From Flavobacteriaceae bacterium (GTDB taxonomy: Bacteria > Bacteroidota > Bacteroidia > Flavobacteriales > Flavobacteriaceae), in NCBI GenBank assembly GCA_030633285.1, contig DAOVTC010000004.1, positions 1-13,687 on the forward strand: a stretch of 13,687 nt of DNA. The letters run 5' to 3'. Made by a program: the position numbers and the translations under genes. Below are positions 1-8,318 of the stretch, piece by piece (position 1 is the stretch's first letter; each line of letters opens with the position of its first letter). The notes beneath the pieces are model-generated. The model had not been told where the DNA came from, did not search any database, and worked only from the letters and a program-made list of their open reading frames with translations.

Positions 1-1584
1 AGTATTGCCGTTCCTGAAGGATCAGCCACAGCAGTTACAGTTCTTGCAAAAAAAGGAACAATGACTGAAGAAGAAATTCAAAAATGGCCTCATGCTGACA
101 TAACATCTGATTCAATTCCTGGTATGAGTTTAACAAAAGCTTATCAATTTGTTGCTGATAAGAAAGGAACAACCGTAATAGTTGGTGTAATTGACTCAGG
201 TATTGATATTGAGCACGAAGATTTAAAAGATAATGTATGGACAAATAGTGATGAAATTGCCGGTAATGGTAAAGATGATGACAACAATGGTTATATTGAT
301 GATATACATGGTTGGAACTTTTTAGGAGGTGAAGGGAAAGCAACTCCAGAACAATTAGAAATTACCAGAATTTATAAAAAATTAGACCCTAAATACTCCG
401 GTAAATCAGAAGATCAAATTTCTGAAAAAGATAAAGATGAATATGTATATTATAAAAAAGTAAAAAAAGACTTTGACAAAAGGGTTGAAGAAGCAACTGG
501 TAATTATGAGTATTATAATAAAACCAAAAAATATTTAAACGATGCTAATGATGTTGCTGTTAAAAAATTCAATAAAGAAGATTATACTATTGAAGACTTA
601 AATACTTTAGATGAAGCTGATAGAAGTCCAATTTTAATGAAAATTATTGGTAATGGTGGAACGGTAGCTCAAGTAAACAAACAATTAGATAGAGGTGTTG
701 ATTATTATGGATCTCAAGTAAACACAATGTATAATCTTGATTTTAAAGGAAGAACCACAGGCGATAATGCCTATGACATTAAAGATGTTCCTTATGGAAA
801 TGCTTTTACAATTGGTTCAATAGATGATGAGATGCACGGTACTCATGTATCAGGTATAGCATTAGCTACAAGAAATAATGGAAAAGGTATGAATGGTGTT
901 GCTAAAAATGTAAAATTAATGTCTGTAAGAACTGTACCAGATGGAGATGAATATGATAAAGATGTTGCTTTGGCAATTCGCTATGCAGCTGATAATGGTG
1001 CAAAAGTAATCAATATGAGTTTTGGTAAAAGTTATTCACCAAATGCCGATTGGGTTTATGAAGCAATAAAATACGCTGCAAGTAAAGATGTTTTATTAGT
1101 TCACGCTGCAGGAAACGATGGTAAAAACATTGATAAAAGTGATAATTTTCCAACTGATGCTCCTGATAAGGTAAATGAAATTAGTGATAATGTAATAACT
1201 GTTGGGGCTATGACTAGAAATTATAATGAAAAATTAGTTGCTTCTTTTTCAAATTACGGAAAATTAAATGTTGATATTTTTGCTCCGGGTTTAGAAATTT
1301 ATTCAACTGTACCTAAAAATGAATACAAATCAATTCAAGGAACTTCAATGGCTGCACCTGAAGTAGCAGGAGTAGCGGCTTTGGTTCGTTCATATTACCC
1401 TCAACTTTCTGCAAGTCAAGTAAAACATATCTTGATGAATTCAGGTACTAAAGTTGATTTTGAAGTTATCCTTCCAAAAGGCGAAGGCAAAAAAGTACCA
1501 TTTAGTGATCTATCCGTTTCCGGAAGAGTTTTAAATGCATACAATGCATTAAAAATGGCTGACGAAATGGTGAACGGAAAATAA
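1..1584 (+). CDS. S8 family (subtilisin-like) serine peptidase, 5' end outside the window
   Basis: The reading frame is open from base 1, so the 5' end (presumably signal peptide and propeptide start) lies outside; 527 codons are present. Counting from the first codon here, the subtilase triad is complete: Asp65 in VIDSGID, His279 in HGTHVSG and Ser449 in GTSMAAP, with the oxyanion-hole Asn372 in AAGNDG. Directly after the Asp box comes a stretch rich in Asp, Asn and Gly (GNGKDDDNNGYIDD, then HGWNF) that is typical of Bacteroidota subtilases and may bind calcium. Asp and His are about 214 residues apart, against about 32 in classical subtilisin; the extra segment is lysine-rich, charged and probably helical. 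No type IX secretion C-terminal domain is visible after the catalytic Ser. The ATG at 61 is internal, because the preceding 20 codons continue the same protein. A secreted or periplasmic endopeptidase is inferred; the substrate is unknown. Confidence 0.93.
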   Translation, partial: SIAVPEGSATAVTVLAKKGTMTEEEIQKWPHADITSDSIPGMSLTKAYQFVADKKGTTVIVGVIDSGIDIEHEDLKDNVWTNSDEIAGNGKDDDNNGYIDDIHGWNFLGGEGKATPEQLEITRIYKKLDPKYSGKSEDQISEKDKDEYVYYKKVKKDFDKRVEEATGNYEYYNKTKKYLNDANDVAVKKFNKEDYTIEDLNTLDEADRSPILMKIIGNGGTVAQVNKQLDRGVDYYGSQVNTMYNLDFKGRTTGDNAYDIKDVPYGNAFTIGSIDDEMHGTHVSGIALATRNNGKGMNGVAKNVKLMSVRTVPDGDEYDKDVALAIRYAADNGAKVINMSFGKSYSPNADWVYEAIKYAASKDVLLVHAAGNDGKNIDKSDNFPTDAPDKVNEISDNVITVGAMTRNYNEKLVASFSNYGKLNVDIFAPGLEIYSTVPKNEYKSIQGTSMAAPEVAGVAALVRSYYPQLSASQVKHILMNSGTKVDFEVILPKGEGKKVPFSDLSVSGRVLNAYNALKMADEMVNGK

Positions 1585-1599
1585 AAAATAATTTTTATC

Positions 1600-1648
1600 A
1601 GTCAGGGTTTGATTAATCTTCATTCAGATGATTAATCAAACCCTGACT
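1600..1648. terminator. Perfect 19-bp inverted repeat, probable terminator after the S8 peptidase gene
   Basis: The arms 1600-1618 (AGTCAGGGTTTGATTAATC) and 1630-1648 are exact reverse complements around an 11-nt loop. The stem starts 15 nt after the S8 stop codon. Tracts rich in A and T flank both sides (AAAAAATAATTTTTATC before, ATTTTAAAAT after), but neither is a clean T-run, so termination efficiency is uncertain. The stem contains part of the M1 open reading frame upstream of its true start, which argues that this DNA is non-coding. Confidence 0.65.
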
Positions 1649-1669
1649 ATTTTAAAATACCATATAAAA

Positions 1670-3505
1670 ATGAAAAATAATTTCTTCTTAATTCTATTTT
1701 TAATAAGTATATCCATATTCTCACAAAATCAAACCTATTGGCAACAACATGTTGATTATACAATGGATATAGATATGAATGTTGAAAACTATCAATTTGA
1801 TGGAAAACAAAAATTAGTTTACACCAATAATTCCCCTGATGATTTATACATGGTTTTTTACCATTTACAATTCAATGCTTTTCAACCAGGAAGTGAAATG
1901 GATATTCGTTTACAAAACATTGTAGATCCTGATAGAAGAATGGTTAATAATATAGGTACAAAAGAAGAGCTAATTTATGAAAGTAGAATATCAAAATTGA
2001 AACCAAACGAAATTGGATTTCAAAAAATACTTTCCTTAAAACAAAATGGAAAACCTGTAAAATACGAAGTAATTGGTACTGTATTAAAAGTGGTTTTAAA
2101 CAACCCTATAGCATCTGGAGAAAAAGCCACTTTTGAAATGGAATTTCAAGGACAAGTGCCTGTTCAAATTAGAAGGTCTGGCAGAAATAACAAGGAAGGT
2201 GTAGTATTATCAATGGCACAATGGTATCCAAAATTAGCCGAATATGATTTTGAAGGTTGGCACGCAAACCAATATATTGCTCGTGAATTTTACGGTGTTT
2301 GGGGCGATTTTGATGTTACTATTCATATTGATAAAGATTACACTATTGGAGGTACTGGTTATTTGCAAAATCCGCAACAAGTTGGTCATGGTTATGAAGA
2401 GAAATCTAAAAAATTAAATCTGCCAAAAGGTAAAAAATTGACCTGGCATTTTAAAGCTCCAAATGTTCATGATTTTACTTGGGCAGCAGATACTGAATAC
2501 ATACATGATATTAAACAAGTTCCTGACGGAGCTTCCATGCATTTTTTATATAAAAACAAACCAAAAACAATTGAAAATTGGAAAAAAATGCAAGATGAGG
2601 CTGTAAAAACAATGCAATTTTATAATAAAACCGTTGGTGATTATCCTTACAAACAATATTCAATTATTCAAGGTGGCGATGGTGGTATGGAATACGGCAT
2701 GTGTACTTTAGTAAATGGTGATGTTAAATTGCAATCACTTATTGGAACTATGCGTCATGAAATGGCGCATTCGTGGTTTCAATTTGTTTTGGCAACCAAT
2801 GAAATAAAATACTCATGGATGGATGAAGGGTTTACTTCTTATGTAGAATCTTTAGCCAGCAAAGAATTTAACAGTAAAGGTGATGATACTTTTATTTTTG
2901 ACAGAGTGTATAAAACTTATACTTATATCGCTACATCTGGTCAAGATGAACCTTTAACCACACAAGCTGATCGTTTTAATACAAATATGGCATTCGGTAT
3001 TGGAAGTTATTATAAAGGTCAGATATTTTTATCACAATTAGGGTATATTATTGGAGAAGAAAATCTTGAAAAAACTATAAAAAAATATTATACTGATTTT
3101 AAATTCAAACATCCAAATCCAAATGATATCAAGCGAACTGCTGAAAAGATTTCAGGCATTCAGCTTGAATGGTATTTGAATGAATGGATACAAACTATAC
3201 ATACCATTGATTATGCTGTAGCAGAAGTAAATGATAAGACCATTACTTTAAACCGTATTGGTCAAATGCCAATGCCAATTGATTTATTTGTAGCTTATAC
3301 AGATGGTACTTCTGAAAATTTTTATATTCCATTACAAATGATGCTTGGTAAAAAACCAACTAAGGCTACTTTACTTTCTAATTGGGCTTGGGGAAACCCT
3401 AATTTTACTTTTACCGCTTCTAAAACAGTTAAAAAAGTGGTAGTTGACCCTTCGCTTTTAATGGCTGATGTTGATAGAAATAACAATAATTTTGAAGTGG
3501 AATAA
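1670..3505 (+). CDS. Secreted M1 family zinc metallopeptidase
   Basis: 611 codons from the ATG at 1670. That start gives a clean signal peptide: Lys-2, a hydrophobic core (FFLILFLISISIF), then SQNQ as the likely cleavage region. The frame extends upstream to an ATG at 1628, but those 14 codons lie in the loop and right arm of the 19-bp inverted repeat and would bury the signal peptide, so I reject that start. M1 hallmarks are present: the exopeptidase motif as GGMEY (338-342), the zinc site HEMAH (363-367) with Glu386 exactly 18 residues further on in the MDEGF box, and Tyr447/Tyr448 as the likely catalytic tyrosine. A beta-sheet-rich N-terminal domain precedes the thermolysin-like core. The family removes N-terminal residues from peptides; a role in peptide scavenging in the periplasm or outside the cell is inferred. 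No type IX secretion domain is evident at the C terminus. The gene converges on infB and shares a terminator with it. Confidence 0.93.
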   Translation: MKNNFFLILFLISISIFSQNQTYWQQHVDYTMDIDMNVENYQFDGKQKLVYTNNSPDDLYMVFYHLQFNAFQPGSEMDIRLQNIVDPDRRMVNNIGTKEELIYESRISKLKPNEIGFQKILSLKQNGKPVKYEVIGTVLKVVLNNPIASGEKATFEMEFQGQVPVQIRRSGRNNKEGVVLSMAQWYPKLAEYDFEGWHANQYIAREFYGVWGDFDVTIHIDKDYTIGGTGYLQNPQQVGHGYEEKSKKLNLPKGKKLTWHFKAPNVHDFTWAADTEYIHDIKQVPDGASMHFLYKNKPKTIENWKKMQDEAVKTMQFYNKTVGDYPYKQYSIIQGGDGGMEYGMCTLVNGDVKLQSLIGTMRHEMAHSWFQFVLATNEIKYSWMDEGFTSYVESLASKEFNSKGDDTFIFDRVYKTYTYIATSGQDEPLTTQADRFNTNMAFGIGSYYKGQIFLSQLGYIIGEENLEKTIKKYYTDFKFKHPNPNDIKRTAEKISGIQLEWYLNEWIQTIHTIDYAVAEVNDKTITLNRIGQMPMPIDLFVAYTDGTSENFYIPLQMMLGKKPTKATLLSNWAWGNPNFTFTASKTVKKVVVDPSLLMADVDRNNNNFEVE

Positions 3506-3520
3506 CACAAATTAATTCAT

Positions 3521-3552
3521 AAAAAAATCCTACCGTTTGGTAGGATTTTTTT
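3521..3552. terminator. Bidirectional intrinsic terminator between the M1 peptidase gene and infB
   Basis: The arms 3521-3534 and 3539-3552 pair perfectly over 14 bp around a GTTT loop. The stem has a GC-richer core (ATCCTACC) with seven A on the left and seven T on the right, so both strands read a hairpin followed by a U-run. It lies 15 nt after the M1 stop and 23 nt after the infB stop, as expected for a shared terminator of convergent genes. Confidence 0.92.
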
Positions 3553-3575
3553 ATATCAATATGTTACTTTCAAAA

Positions 3576-6389
3576 TTATTTCAATTTCTTTTTTACTTCT
3601 ACTTCTCGATATGATTCAATCACATCATTTACCATAATATCATTATAGTTTTTCACTTGCATACCACAATCATAACCTTTTGATACTTCTTTAGCATCAT
3701 CTTTAAAACGTTTTAATGAAGAAAGAACTCCATCGAATATAACAATATTATCTCTTAATAAGCGTATTTTAGAGTTTCTAAATATTTTACCATCAAGAAC
3801 CATACAACCTGCAATAGTTCCTACTTTTGAAATTTTATACGTTTCTCTAATTTCTGCCGTACCCGTAATTTCTTCAACAATATCAGGAGAAAGCATTCCT
3901 TCCATAGCGTCTTTAACATCATCAATTACTTTATAAATAATTGAATAGTTTCTGATATCAATTTCTTCTTTCTCTGCTATTTGACGTGCATTTCCTGAAG
4001 GTCGAACATTAAATCCAATAATAATTGATTCTGAAGCTGAGGCTAATAACACATCTGATTCTGTAATAGCACCTACTCCTTTGTGAATAATATTTACTTG
4101 AATTTCTTCTGTAGATAGTTTTTGTAATGAATCTGTCAATGCTTCTACTGAACCATCTACATCACCTTTTAATATAATGTTCAATTCTTTAAAATCGCCT
4201 AAAGCAATACGCCTACCTATTTCATCTAAAGTAATATGACGCTGTGTTCTAACAGATTGCTCTCTACTTAATTGAGATCGTTTAATTGCTATTTGTTTTG
4301 CTTCACGCTCATCTTCATATACTTTAAATTTATCACCCGCCTGTGGTGCTCCATCTAAACCAAGTATAGAAACGGGAGTTGAAGGACCAGCTTCTTTAAC
4401 ATTATTTCCTCTTTCATCTTGTAAGGCTTTTACTTTTCCAGAATGATGTCCGGCAAGTACATAATCTCCTACTCTTAAAGTACCTCCATCAACCAATACT
4501 GTTGCTACATATCCTTTCCCTTTATCTAAAAGTGCTTCTACAACTGATCCGATTGCATTTTTATCCGGATTTGCATTAAGTTCTAATAATTCAGCTTCTA
4601 GCAATATTTTTTCTAATAATTCTGGCACTCCAGTTCCTTTTAATGCCGAAACATCATGAGACTGAATTTTACCTCCCCAATCTTCAACCAATAAGTTCAT
4701 TTGAGCAAGTTCTTCTTTTACTTTTTCAGGATTAGCATCTGGTTTGTCAATTTTATTAATTGCAAATATTATTGGAACACCTGCTGCTTGTGCATGGCTA
4801 ATTGCTTCTTTAGTTTGTGGCATTATTGAATCATCAGCTGATATAACAATTACCACAATATCAGTAACTTGTGTTCCACGAGCACGCATTGCTGTAAATG
4901 CCTCGTGACCAGGAGTATCTAAAAAAGTAATTTTTTGCTTATTTTCTAGCTCTACAGAATATGCTCCAATATGTTGGGTAATTCCACCTGATTCACCTGC
5001 AATAACATTGGCATTACGAATATAATCTAACAGTGAAGTTTTACCATGATCAACATGCCCCATTACAGTAACAATTGGAGCTCTTGGTTTTAAATCTTCA
5101 GGTTTATCAATTTCTTCTTCAGTAACTTCATCTACCTCTGCATTAACAAATTCAACTTTATAACCAAATTCTTCAGCAACTATGGTAAGTGTTTCAGCAT
5201 CTAATCTTTGATTCATAGTCACCATCATACCAAGTGACATACATGCAGATATTACTTGCGTTACAGCTATATCCATCATTGTAGCTACTTCATTTGCAGT
5301 AACAAATTCAGTTACTTTTATTACTTTGCTTTCAGCTGCTTCTTGTTCTAAACTTTTTTCAACTTGTTGACGGTGCAAATCTCTTTTTTCTTTACGATAT
5401 CTAGCACCCTTTCCTTTTTTAGACTTTCCTTGAAGTTTTTCAAGAGTTTCTCTAACTTGTTTTTGAACCTCCTCAGGTGATGGTTCTGCTTTCACAACAG
5501 GTCTTCTTCTATTACCAGAAGCTCCTGAGCTTTGTTTGCCTTTTTGAGCCCAAGGTTTGTCACCACCGGGTTTAGAATTAGTTCGAGGTTTATGAATTCT
5601 TTTTCTTTTTTTCTTTGCAGAACTAGAACTTACCTCTGTTGTTTTTCCTTTTTTATCTGTTGGTTTTCCTTTTTTATCTGTTGGTTTTTTCTTCGGTTTA
5701 TTAAATTGAGATAAATCTATTGTTTCACCTGTTTTTTTAGGTCCTGTTAACTTTTTATATGCTGTTTTTATTACCTCAGTTTCTTCTGGTTGCTCAACTT
5801 CGGATTGTTTCTCAACAGGTTCCTGAACTTTTATTTCTTCTTTTACTAATTCTTCTTTAGGCTTAACTTTTTTAGACGCAGACTCAATATCAATTTTACC
5901 TACTTTTTTAATTCCAGAAAGTTTTTTAGAAGCTTTAATAAGTTCTGTTTTATTTTCCTTTTCTTCTTTTACCTCTTCTTTTACTAATTCTTCTTTAGGC
6001 TTAACTTTTTTAGGTGTAGCTTTTTTAGGTTCAATATCAATTTTACCTACAGTTTTAGGTCCTGTAAGTTTTTCTGACTCTGTTTTAAAAATTTCACTTT
6101 TTTTAGCTTCTTCTTCTAATCGTTTCTCTTCAGCTTCTTTTTCCTGCGCTAAACGAATTTCTTCTTTTTCTTTTCGCTTTTCTTCACCAATTTCTTTAGA
6201 AGCTACTTTTTTACTTTTATCTGTTTGAAACTCATCTGAAAGAATTGTATATATTTCTTGAGATACTTTAGTTGTAGGTCGTGCGTCTATATTTACTCCT
6301 TTACTAGCAAGAAACTCAACAGCTCTGTCTAAAGAAATATTCAATTCTCGTAAAACTTTATTAAATCTTTGTGGTTTATATACAGTCAT
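3576..6389 (-). CDS. infB: Translation initiation factor IF-2
   Basis: 937 codons. IF2 is the GTPase that delivers initiator tRNA to the 30S subunit and promotes 50S joining. Domains in order: an IF2_N helical module at about 5-55 ([18 protein letters not shown], a typical Bacteroidota start); a long, highly charged Lys/Glu linker at about 56-350; a second IF2_N-like module at about 356-415; the G domain with G1 GHVDHGKT (444-451), G2 around Thr471, G3 DTPGHE (491-496), G4 NKID (545-548) and G5 SAL (581-583); then beta-barrel domain II, domain III and the C-terminal fMet-tRNA-binding domain to 937. The linker holds three copies of a motif like KLTGPKxxGxIDI (about 107-119, 156-168 and 213-226) and exact DNA repeats. 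The ATG at 6389 is the only start that gives the conserved N terminus. It is the last gene of rimP-nusA-infB, 51 nt after nusA, and ends at the shared terminator. Confidence 0.98.
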   Translation of the reverse strand: MTVYKPQRFNKVLRELNISLDRAVEFLASKGVNIDARPTTKVSQEIYTILSDEFQTDKSKKVASKEIGEEKRKEKEEIRLAQEKEAEEKRLEEEAKKSEIFKTESEKLTGPKTVGKIDIEPKKATPKKVKPKEELVKEEVKEEKENKTELIKASKKLSGIKKVGKIDIESASKKVKPKEELVKEEIKVQEPVEKQSEVEQPEETEVIKTAYKKLTGPKKTGETIDLSQFNKPKKKPTDKKGKPTDKKGKTTEVSSSSAKKKRKRIHKPRTNSKPGGDKPWAQKGKQSSGASGNRRRPVVKAEPSPEEVQKQVRETLEKLQGKSKKGKGARYRKEKRDLHRQQVEKSLEQEAAESKVIKVTEFVTANEVATMMDIAVTQVISACMSLGMMVTMNQRLDAETLTIVAEEFGYKVEFVNAEVDEVTEEEIDKPEDLKPRAPIVTVMGHVDHGKTSLLDYIRNANVIAGESGGITQHIGAYSVELENKQKITFLDTPGHEAFTAMRARGTQVTDIVVIVISADDSIMPQTKEAISHAQAAGVPIIFAINKIDKPDANPEKVKEELAQMNLLVEDWGGKIQSHDVSALKGTGVPELLEKILLEAELLELNANPDKNAIGSVVEALLDKGKGYVATVLVDGGTLRVGDYVLAGHHSGKVKALQDERGNNVKEAGPSTPVSILGLDGAPQAGDKFKVYEDEREAKQIAIKRSQLSREQSVRTQRHITLDEIGRRIALGDFKELNIILKGDVDGSVEALTDSLQKLSTEEIQVNIIHKGVGAITESDVLLASASESIIIGFNVRPSGNARQIAEKEEIDIRNYSIIYKVIDDVKDAMEGMLSPDIVEEITGTAEIRETYKISKVGTIAGCMVLDGKIFRNSKIRLLRDNIVIFDGVLSSLKRFKDDAKEVSKGYDCGMQVKNYNDIMVNDVIESYREVEVKKKLK
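5643..5684. repeat. Two tandem 21-bp units inside infB
   Basis: Two exact 21-bp units (5643-5663 and 5664-5684) lie side by side. On the coding strand they encode a duplicated seven-residue lysine-rich unit, PTDKKGK, at about residues 236-249 of the IF2 linker. The period is a multiple of three, so the frame is kept. Confidence 0.85.
5836..6013. repeat. 40-bp perfect direct repeat inside infB, spaced 138 bp
   Basis: Bases 5836-5875 and 5974-6013 are identical over 40 bp at an offset of 138 bp, which is 46 codons and in frame. Each copy encodes [13 protein letters not shown] in the IF2 linker. The similarity continues in degenerate form through a neighbouring [14 protein letters not shown] segment, so the whole 46-codon unit looks like an internal duplication. 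Confidence 0.85.
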
Positions 6390-6440
6390 AAAATTGTTTA
6401 ATGTGAACCTCTCTTATTATAAATTTTAATCTTTTATTTA

Positions 6441-7685
6441 TTATGATTCGAATTCTTCTTTCAAAATTCTTTTCACTTCAATAATAGTTTCTTCTTCTAA
6501 ATCAGTTCGTTTTACCAGATCTTTTACTTCTAAATCTAAAACACTTCTAGCAGTATCTAATCCAATATTTTTAAATTCTTTAATAATCCATCCTTCTATT
6601 TCATCTGAAAATTCAGTTAACTCTACGTCATCTTCAACTCCTTCACGTTGTACATCAATCTCATATCCGGTTAATTGACTTGCTAAACGAATATTTACTC
6701 CACCTTTTCCTATAGCTTTTGAAACTTCTTCAGGCTTTAAAAAAACATCAACCCTAGGTTTTTCATCACCAACAGCCTCATGAATTTCAACAGAAACAAC
6801 CTTAGCAGGACTTAATGCTCTAGCTATAAACATGTTATCAATTTTAGTAAAATTAATAACATCTATGTTTTCATTACCCAATTCACGTACAATTCCATGA
6901 ATTCTTGAACCCTTCATACCAACACAGGCTCCTACAGGATCAATTCTATCATCATATGAATCAACAGCAACTTTTGCTTTTTCACCAGGAATTCTAGCAA
7001 CGCGTTCAATAGTAATCAAACCGTCAAAAACTTCAGGTATTTCTTGTTCAAATAACTTCACTAAAAATTCTGGTGCAGTTCGTGATAATATAATAGATGG
7101 TTTATTACCTTTTAATTCTACCGATTTTATAATTCCTCGTACCGATTCTCCTTTTCGGAAAAAATCTGAGCGAATTTGTTCACTTTTTGGTAAAATTAAT
7201 TCATTTCCATTATCATCTAATAAAATAATCGCATTATGTCTGATGTGATGAACCTCAGCACTATACAATTCACCTTCTAATTCCTTATAATGTTTAAATA
7301 TATTAGTATTATCGTGTTCGTGAATTTTTGAAATCAAATTCTGACGTAAGGCCAAAATTGCTCTTCTTCCTAAATCTACTAATTTTACTTCTTCTGAAGC
7401 TTCTTCACCTACTTCAAAATCTGGTTCAATTTTTATGGCATCCGATAATGAAATTTCTTCATTATCATCTTCAACCATACCATCTTCTACAATTAGTCTG
7501 TTTCTCCAAATTTCTAAATCACCTTTATCAGGATTTATGATAATATCAAAATTATCATCCGATCCATATTTTCTTTTTAAAGCAGATCTAAACACTTCTT
7601 CAAGTATTGCCATTAATGTTACTCTGTCAATACTTTTTTCATCTTTAAATTCTGAAAATGATTCAATTAATGCGATATTTTCCAT
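6441..7685 (-). CDS. nusA: Transcription termination/antitermination factor NusA
   Basis: 414 codons. NusA binds RNA polymerase and nascent RNA and modulates pausing, termination and antitermination. Visible domains: the N-terminal polymerase-binding region (about 1-125, beginning MENIALIESFSEFKDEK); an S1 RNA-binding domain (about 134-200); KH1 with the loop GMKG (256-259) in VGACVGMKGSRI; KH2 with IGKGG (325-329); and a short acidic C-terminal segment. The E. coli-type C-terminal AR repeats are not evident, and the length fits the shorter Bacteroidota form. The ATG at 7685 lies 13 nt after the rimP stop codon, so the two genes are almost certainly co-transcribed, with infB following 51 nt downstream. 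Confidence 0.97.
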   Translation of the reverse strand: MENIALIESFSEFKDEKSIDRVTLMAILEEVFRSALKRKYGSDDNFDIIINPDKGDLEIWRNRLIVEDGMVEDDNEEISLSDAIKIEPDFEVGEEASEEVKLVDLGRRAILALRQNLISKIHEHDNTNIFKHYKELEGELYSAEVHHIRHNAIILLDDNGNELILPKSEQIRSDFFRKGESVRGIIKSVELKGNKPSIILSRTAPEFLVKLFEQEIPEVFDGLITIERVARIPGEKAKVAVDSYDDRIDPVGACVGMKGSRIHGIVRELGNENIDVINFTKIDNMFIARALSPAKVVSVEIHEAVGDEKPRVDVFLKPEEVSKAIGKGGVNIRLASQLTGYEIDVQREGVEDDVELTEFSDEIEGWIIKEFKNIGLDTARSVLDLEVKDLVKRTDLEEETIIEVKRILKEEFES

Positions 7686-7698
7686 TATATTTTTATTA

Positions 7699-8160
7699 TT
7701 AAAAAATAATCTTCACTTTTGATTGTTTTATTTCACTTAGTGGAATTGTTTTTTGTTTTTCCACTGTTACTTTTCCTTTACCTATTGGTTTAGGCTCACG
7801 AGCCTTCCAATGTAAAGTTATATTATTCTCATTTACTTCAGTTAATTTCCCTTCAAAACTTTCTGTTTCCGTTTTAACTTTCAAAGTTCTATCAATATTT
7901 TTATTATACTGCCTTAAATTTACTAATGGATCCGTAATATTTGGTGTTGTTACTTCTAAAGAAAAATCCTCTTCTTCTCTATCTAAATTATGCTCAACAT
8001 GCCTACTAATTCTTATACATTCACTTAATGCAACTCCTGTATCACCATCAACTATTACTTTGATACCATTATCATTAGAAAAGATTAAATCAATTAAAAA
8101 TAAAGCACTATTTTCTTCAATAGCCTCATATACCAGCTTTTTAACCTTATCTAAATTCAT
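7699..8160 (-). CDS. rimP: Ribosome maturation factor RimP
   Basis: 153 codons from the ATG at 8160. RimP assists late maturation of the 30S subunit. The N-terminal alpha/beta domain (about 1-75) carries the conserved region ALFLIDL and IKVIVDGDTGVALSECIRISRHVEHNL (shown in part: VDGDTG, SECIRISR). The C-terminal SH3-like domain (about 80-153) carries LRQYNKNIDRTLKV and the flavobacterial ending with WKAREPKPIGKGK and IPLSEIKQSKV. The frame stays open upstream to a TTG at 8199, but those 13 codons span a GC-rich hairpin in the leader and are not RimP-like, so the ATG is preferred. It is the first gene of the operon; the promoter is about 65-95 nt upstream of the start. Confidence 0.95.
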   Translation of the reverse strand: MNLDKVKKLVYEAIEENSALFLIDLIFSNDNGIKVIVDGDTGVALSECIRISRHVEHNLDREEEDFSLEVTTPNITDPLVNLRQYNKNIDRTLKVKTETESFEGKLTEVNENNITLHWKAREPKPIGKGKVTVEKQKTIPLSEIKQSKVKIIF

Positions 8161-8170
8161 TTTTTTGTAT

Positions 8171-8194
8171 AAAAATAGGGGACTTTTTGTCCCC
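8171..8194 (-). promoter_or_regulatory. Terminator-like hairpin in the rimP operon leader (candidate attenuator)
   Basis: Read on the minus strand, GGGGAC (8194-8189), an A5 loop and GTCCCC (8183-8178) form a perfect 6-bp GC-rich stem, followed by TATTTTT (8177-8171). It sits between the operon promoter (8226-8255) and the rimP ATG (8160), so it is in the transcribed leader. The shape is that of a short intrinsic terminator. Because the operon encodes NusA, which acts at such hairpins, attenuation or autoregulation is possible but is an inference. Confidence 0.6.
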
Positions 8195-8225
8195 TTCAAA
8201 TTCTAAATCGTCGTAAATTTCGCTG

Positions 8226-8255
8226 CAAATATAGCAATTCCTTTTAAAATGACAA
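8226..8255 (-). promoter_or_regulatory. Bacteroidota-type promoter for rimP-nusA-infB
   Basis: On the minus strand a TTG (8255-8253) is followed after exactly 19 bp by TATATTTG (8233-8226). This matches the known -33 TTG and -7 TAnnTTTG elements of the Bacteroidota primary sigma factor. Transcription would begin near 8219-8222, giving a leader of about 60 nt that includes the hairpin at 8171-8194. Confidence 0.75.
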
Positions 8256-8318
8256 AAATCATCTCTTATTTAAAGTATTTTTATTAATTTTAACTTATTA
8301 ATCTTTTAATAAAAAGTT

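Noticed and set aside
35..343. 102-codon minus-strand ORF opposite the S8 peptidase
   Set aside because: It is a shadow of the catalytic Asp region, with His/Tyr/Leu-biased composition and no independent support.
1628..1669. N-terminal extension of the M1 peptidase from the ATG at 1628
   Set aside because: It lies in the loop and right arm of a perfect 19-bp inverted repeat and would place 14 residues before an otherwise clean signal peptide.
7328..7722. Plus-strand ORFs opposite nusA and rimP
   Set aside because: They are antisense to strongly conserved genes, with a biased Leu/Ser composition produced by the reverse of charged codons.
8161..8199. RimP extension starting at a TTG at 8199
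   Set aside because: The 13 extra codons span the leader hairpin, are not RimP-like, and the ATG at 8160 gives the expected N terminus.
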